Below, piece by piece: positions 58,456 through 64,000 of a stretch of 64,000 nt of DNA. Position numbers and translations under genes: made by a program. The number at the start of each line of letters is the position of its first letter. The stretch's first letter is position 1. The stretch is from Nemophila menziesii (taxonomy: Eukaryota > Streptophyta > Magnoliopsida > Boraginales > Hydrophyllaceae): NCBI GenBank assembly GCA_029959085.1, contig JARWIR010000051.1, forward strand, positions 806,001 to 870,000. Reading direction: 5' to 3'. A model generated the notes under the pieces. The model ran no database searches and was not told where the DNA came from. It was given only the letters and a program-made list of their open reading frames with translations.

Positions 58456-60385
58456 AGACCATTTCTTTGTGAAAATAGTATTTCAAGAAGAAACTCCTCT
58501 GATACATACCAAAGGCTATAATTTCCAAATATGTAGAGTCATCATGAAAAGTATTATTCATGGTTAGACGGGATCCAAATGGATGTTGGATAATGGTAAA
58601 AGGGCAGCCTTTTGGTTAGACATTTGGGTAAAGGAAACATCTTTATTTTTCTATTTATACAATTGGAAATGAACTTTGTTTTGAAAAGGTAAAAGATTAC
58701 CTGAGGGAGGATGGCTTATGGGATTGGAATCGCTTTCAATACTTGATCCCTTACTCTAAGCTTCTCGAGCCCGCGGAGTTAAGGCTATCAGGTGATAATG
58801 ATTCCCGTGATATCTTGTCATGGCAAAATGATGCTCATGGAATTTACTAGGTTAAGTCAGCAATTGAGACACCAATTTTAGAAGAAAGGGATAAGGTAAC
58901 TGAATGGGAGAAGATTTGGAAATTGTGGTGTCCTCAAAATATTAGAGTGTTATTATGGCATGCGGTTCAAGATAGGCTAGCGACTAGGGTATATATTCTT
59001 AAGAATTGTATAGATATCCCAATTATTTTCCCATGATGCGGTTCTTGTAGGAGAATGCAAATAATCTCTTTACGGAGTGTGTCAAGGCCAAAAATATGAG
59101 GAATCGTATAAAAAAAAGAGATAGTTTGAGCTCGGCAAAGGGAAAATCATCTCACATTTGACGATTTGTATTGGGTTGAGGGAAGCTTTTGTTTAATTCA
59201 CCTAGGAATCATATTAACTTTAGTTCAGCTCTTACAGGGACTTCCAATGAATTATTGCAGCAGTTTCATGGGGTTGAATGAAGCAAGTCCTCTTTATCTA
59301 TGGACCCTACCTACAAACTCACTTCAGAGTATGTTAATTCTCCATTCCAGTTTCTATTAACTAGTACATGTCCTCCACAACAGGGGATCTGATCAAGGCA
59401 GTAGTTGGGAGTCATATTAATGCGCAACAGGTGTTAGAAAATGAGGAAAACAAGGAGCAGTGGATCAAATTTTCCTCGGACCAAAGGTAAGTATAGTAAC
59501 TATGTGGTCCTCTGATCAGAAAACATAAGATGCAAATACAAGCTGGCAGAATATCTCCTCTATGATAGATGTTGGGAATCATGATCATATGCCTATAAAG
59601 ATGTCAGGGTGGTGGAATAAACATTTGTCTGGTAAAAGGTTATTTGCATGTCTTACTTGGAACGTTTTCTTTGACACCTATATTGGTATCGTGTGGAGGG
59701 AGCGAAATGAAGCCGTATTTAATAACAAAGTGATCCGAAATGGTGAAATATTAATCTAAAAAGCCAAATACTAAGCATCAGAGTACATACAAGCGTGGAG
59801 AAGTCATACTGGAAGGATCTCTTATCATAGAGATTATGTAGAGCTTATCGGGTATTGTAAATTGAATTGAGGGCTCAAGGTTAATACAAACGGAAGTTGT
59901 AGTATCATACGACACTCTGGTGGGGTAGGTAGTATGCTCAAAGATACAGATGGTAACTAGGCCCGAGGGTTCTCCATGAGACTAAATTGTAATTCTCGGT
60001 AATGGCATAATTAGTAGCACCTTATGAGGGTTTGAGAATGGGCGAAGAGATATGAGTCAGAGACTTAATTAGAGGTGGAGGATGACATATAGGAGGATTT
60101 AAGGGTGTTTTGACAGGTGGATTCTTAGAGGAGTTCAATCACGTTTGGGTGGATTGGTTTTCCACTATTCGTGCATTGACAGGATGGCTCGTATGAGATT
60201 ACACTAGGTGCATGTATTTTCTACGATCCACCAAAAAATATTTAGAGAGTTCTCACACGTGATTAATTCGATCAAAAATTATTGTGGATGATTTATAGTT
60301 CAGGTTTAATGGACAGGGTGATTGTAGACTAGTTTGCTTTCCACGGTCATAGGAACTCTCCTAGGAAAAAAATAGATTGACGCTT
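58456..60385 (+). pseudogene. LINE-like RT tail, zf-RVT and RNase H, unit 6
   Basis: One of the best preserved L copies: GKRAAFWLDIWVKET, LREDGLWDWNRFQYLIP, SRDILSWQNDAHGIY then VKSAIETP, EKIWKLWCPQNIRVLLWHAV (zf-RVT, about 58915), CGSC at 59036, NVFFDTYIGIVWRERNEAVF (59660-59720) and RNase H to about 60200. A stop after HGIY and a frameshift after CGSC show decay. The copy has no LTR where unit 3 has one (58510). Confidence 0.72.
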
Positions 60386-60599
60386 GAAAAACATGACAAC
60401 ATATTCACCATAATTACCCAATTGAGGAAGAACATATTAAAATTAATTCAGCAGATAATGTGAGTCAAATAGGATCAAAGATATATGGAAACACCCTTCA
60501 ATGAAATGTATAAAATAAACGGTGATGCTTTTTTTCAGTTAAAGGTACTAATATTGCATGCGTTCTTAGATATACTAATGGTGTATGTATTTATGATAG

Positions 60600-61500
60600 A
60601 TGGAGAGGGTGGATGAAACGATCTCACTATAGTGGTGTGACATGGACAAAAAGAGAACAGCTTCCTCATGATATATGAGGACCAATCAAGAATAAGGTAT
60701 ATTCAGAATACTACTTCAAGACCCCGGTCATTTGTTAATAAACATTGTTTATTTGTCAGTCTATACTTTTGAAAGACGGGAATTTTCTATGGATCTTTAG
60801 TCGAGAGTTGGAATATTCGGGGTGCATGGATGGAGCTTGTATTCTAATTTGTATCTATCTATAACTAAATTATGAAATGATTTATCTTTTTCTATTTAAC
60901 AAGATGACTTCATATTCATGTAAATCTTGGAGAAGATATGGATTGATATACATTGAGAACGATACTCTTAGTGTAATCCAATCTATACCATATAAAACTG
61001 CAAAGGGATTTTTGCTAATACTACTTAAATTTGCGACCATTGGAAGAATTTGTATGTCTGAATCACGCGATGGTGGGATTAATTGGGATTACACGAAGCC
61101 TACCCAACTTCCAAATCCGAACTCAGGTTAGCTTTTAACTGGAGTTGAGTTAGTATACTTTTTTATTATCTTATGTTGATGGATAGGGATCGATGAGGTT
61201 AAGTTGGGTGATGGGCGTCTAGTGTTAGCGTATAATACAGAGTCAAGAGGTGTACTTAAAGATGGCGTTTCCATGGATAACAGAGATTCGTGGTGTGATG
61301 TCTTGACGCTTGAAGATACTCCAAGAATGAAATATTCTTATCCTACGGTTATTCAGTGATAGACTTTTTTTACATTACTTACACGTACAAAAGAGAACAA
61401 ATTAAGATAACATAATTCTAATTCTTGATATTGCTTGTAAAAATAATGAGCTAATTCTGCTTTTTTAATTCTTCAACATGTTTTTCTTTGACCAACTTGA
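60600..61500 (+). pseudogene. Sialidase-like pseudogene, copy E
   Basis: Sister of copy C. Exons: WRGWMKRSHYSGVTW (60600), SVIQSIPYKTAKG and GRICMSESRDGGINWDY (60900-61128), [18 protein letters not shown] (61188 on), with the ASDGL deletion near 61357 shared with C, and the last exon at 61477 where the acceptor CAG became CAA. The TGA replacing GILGPIKNK is shared with A and C. Confidence 0.78.
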
Positions 61501-63384
61501 TGAACTAAAGATCAACAATTTGGTTAGAGTCTTTGTATAATATTTGATCACTTAGGTACGGGTTTCATCTCTTTCTCTTATCTACCGATTCCAGAATATG
61601 GGCCGCTAATTGTAGAGGAGAAACAGAAAGGGATTCTCTTTTTGAACCTTGTTATCTCTTTCTCTGTAATTTATAGGTTTATATTATATTTTGTTCTTTG
61701 TAATGTTAGATGTGTGGAGATGATAAAAAATAATAAATACACCAAGATATATAGGTGAATAATCAAAATTAGAAAAATCACTAACATAGGAAAAGGATAT
61801 CACGACGAGGGTGAAATCAACTGAAACTCGCAGTATTAAGAGGGTTCAAAGTCCTGTTAAGTAGTACAACAAAATATAGTAGAACAATTATAAAAAATTG
61901 AAATATAACAAAACTAGAATATAATACCAGGTTGAATCAACGCATGCCTTCTCATATCCCTAGTTGCTTGTACCCTTTTAGCTCTTTGCAGAATTACAAA
62001 GACAAATGGTGCAATTACCTAACAAAATCAAGGATGTTGCCTCTGACCTCCTTATTTCCTTCCATATTCCTTAAATTAAATTCATAACTTCTTCAATAAT
62101 AATGTGACAAGTTCTTGAATGTCAATTCTAAACATGAAATTTATTTGGTTAAATTTAAAAATAAAATAAAAATTGTCATCTAAATTCACAATTAACAATT
62201 AACAATTAAAAATTAGAGGCAGCTGGACATATGACATTCTAACTAGTAACAGAATACCCAATTTATTTCTAATTAATTAGGTCTATATTTACCCAATGAG
62301 CACTGCATATATTCGTCGAACACTGAGCAATTTTGGTTTAAATACTGAGCAAATTCGTTTATAAGATTGAGCAAGTTCGTTGAACATTGTCTAACACTGA
62401 GCAAAGCCTAATTTGATGTGAGCAAACTTCACGAACCGTCGGTGAATTGTCCTTGGAGTTTTGAGGGAGATATTGTGTATGTTATGTGTGCATTTTGTGA
62501 TTAGAGGTTATGTTTATATGGTATATATTGAAAGGGATTGCTTGATAAAATTAAATATTTTATTTAGCGTGACCTTTTCTGAAGAAAAAAAAATCCTTTT
62601 GTGTTTATTTAGAGACTAGGGAGGGTCCAAGATCCTAAAAGTTTATATTTTCTTAAATATGAGTAATTTTCCATCAAAAAATAGAAATTCAATTAATACA
62701 TGCTCACAATCGTAACAAGAGCATATGGAAAAAATAAAGGTACCTGGGTATTTTTCTTAGAGAATGCAGGTAGGTTTGAAATTTTTGAACAAAACTTTAA
62801 ATTAAACTCTTTGTAAAGTAATGTTAAACATCTAAAAAACATGACAAGAAATGTGAAAAAAATTTCGTTTACGTATAAAAGTAAAGAAGCGAATCAATGA
62901 CGGTCCTAAAAAGTTTTAGTAAACGAGGTTTGATATTTATGAAGGTTCATTGAGAACGCCTCTATATTTAATTAGCATTTCGATTTTCATTTATAAGATG
63001 ATAAAATCAATATTAGGTTATTTTTTTACCATAACATATCATTCTAATCTTTTTTAAAAATTAAACTAATATCTAACTTACAACTTACTTAAAACATACA
63101 TAAGATTAATATAATATTTATAGAATTTTTTAGTATCTTCTAATTATATATCTTTCCCTTAAATAACTATGCCTATAGGCTATGCACGGTACCAAAAATA
63201 TAAATATGAATATAATTTATATTTATGATATAGAAGTACTTTTATCGATGTATATTAAACAGCGACAAATCTTTAATAGTTATAATTTATATAACTAAAA
63301 ATTAAATTTATAACAATGTTTAAATATATGTATATATAGCATTTTTATGTATAACTTTTTTTGTCAGAATATAATTTTGTATTA
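61501..63384. other. AT-rich D block, unit 6
   Basis: Uninterrupted D block and therefore the reference empty site for the others. Minus-strand exon-like block at 61911-62017, GAGCAA-type repeats at 62298-62410. No other gene is seen. Confidence 0.65.
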
Positions 63385-64000
63385 CACTAAAAACCGGTGA
63401 TTACAAGAGAGGCCCTTATGAATACTGATGCATCACAAGTGGAAGGAACCTTACTAAGAATGAAATGAAAAATTAAACACCAAACGTGGGGCAATCAAGA
63501 CTCTAAAATCCAACAAAAACAAAACATAACAAGCGATGAACTTTTTAGTATCTTTAATATAATAACTCATAGAATACATGAACCCACAGAACTGTAAATC
63601 CCTCACGTGAGCAAGCCACCTGTAAGGAATGAGTCTGAATATACATTAATAAAAACATCATCCTCCGAACGATGGTTTCAAAGAATATCAAAAATTTCCC
63701 AAGTAACAACTTGGACTACTCCACCAAATCAGGTTATAATGCCCTTGTTAATGTCAACCCTATGGACCATTGCTCTACGGGAAAAATTATATTAAGAAGA
63801 AACTCCTCTAATACGTACCAAAGTCATCGGTTTTTCAAATATATAGAGTTATCATGAAGGTATTATCGTGATTAAACGAAAATCCCAATGGGTGTTGCAT
63901 AATGGCAAGAGGATACTCTTCTGGTTAGACATTTGGGTGAAGGAAGCACCCTAATTTATTTTTCTATTTATACGATTGAAAATGATGTTTGTTTTGATAA
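63385..64000 (+). pseudogene. Start of LINE-like copy, unit 7 (cut by window edge)
   Basis: Opening part of another L block (GGTGATTACAAGAGAGG onward, through GGATACTCTTCTGGTTAGACATTTGG-type sequence that encodes the FWLDIW remnant). It shows that the array continues past the window. Closest to unit 5. Confidence 0.6.

Overview
The window is plant nuclear DNA. It is AT-rich and gene-poor, and consists mostly of nested transposable elements and broken genes. The plant evidence is the Ty1/copia elements, one with a methionine-tRNA-type primer site, together with a non-LTR element coding for zf-RVT and RNase H domains, a hAT transposase, MULE and Harbinger-like elements, short spliced exons and an F-box gene resembling Arabidopsis SKIP1. 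The species cannot be named from sequence alone; a eudicot is likely.

The main architecture is a module of several kilobases repeated about six times in the same orientation. Each copy has up to three parts in order: (L) a decayed LINE-like reverse transcriptase tail (zf-RVT zinc knuckle plus RNase H, + strand); (S) a decayed multi-exon gene for a plant sialidase-like (BNR/Asp-box) protein; (D) an AT-rich 3' flank that holds a conserved minus-strand exon-like block and an imperfect GAGCAA-type repeat. S copies lie at 619-1518, 21927-22580, 28507-29406, 49340-51542 and 60600-61500. In two units (10672-11760 and 39494-40560) the S part is missing and a minus-strand LINE RNase H block (R) stands in its place. 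Two L copies also carry an extra 1.3 kb block (X; 17456-18735 and 57155-58455) containing the 3' end of an unidentified gene.

The modules are paralogous, so the copy lacking an insertion serves as an empty site for the copy carrying it. This allows base-level delimitation of most nested elements: a short non-LTR insert (1841-2116), a MULE with 9-bp duplication (3168-4548), solo LTRs (6168-7930, 18812-20468, 50243-51129), a gutted minus-strand copia (11872-16158) containing a second MULE MITE (13554-14536), a MULE-like element (24284-25676) with a nested hairpin MITE, a copia element (29591-35380) that lost its integrase core and whose 5' LTR contains a Harbinger-like element (29779-31583), a 5'-truncated LINE with an intact 465-codon frame (41583-43317), a young Sirevirus-like non-autonomous element with near-identical 1.4 kb LTRs (43407-48383), and a hAT element (about 52787-56716).

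The only host gene that looks intact is a two-exon SKIP1-like F-box/LRR gene (9353-10538; 307 codons plus stop). Its paralogous position in the 39.5 kb unit lacks it, with a short microhomology at the junction. I found no CRISPR, operon or rRNA gene, no convincing functional tRNA gene, and nothing that amounts to a new molecular system. The notable points are the sialidase-like pseudogene array, the gene presence/absence junction, and the dense set of elements with matching empty sites.
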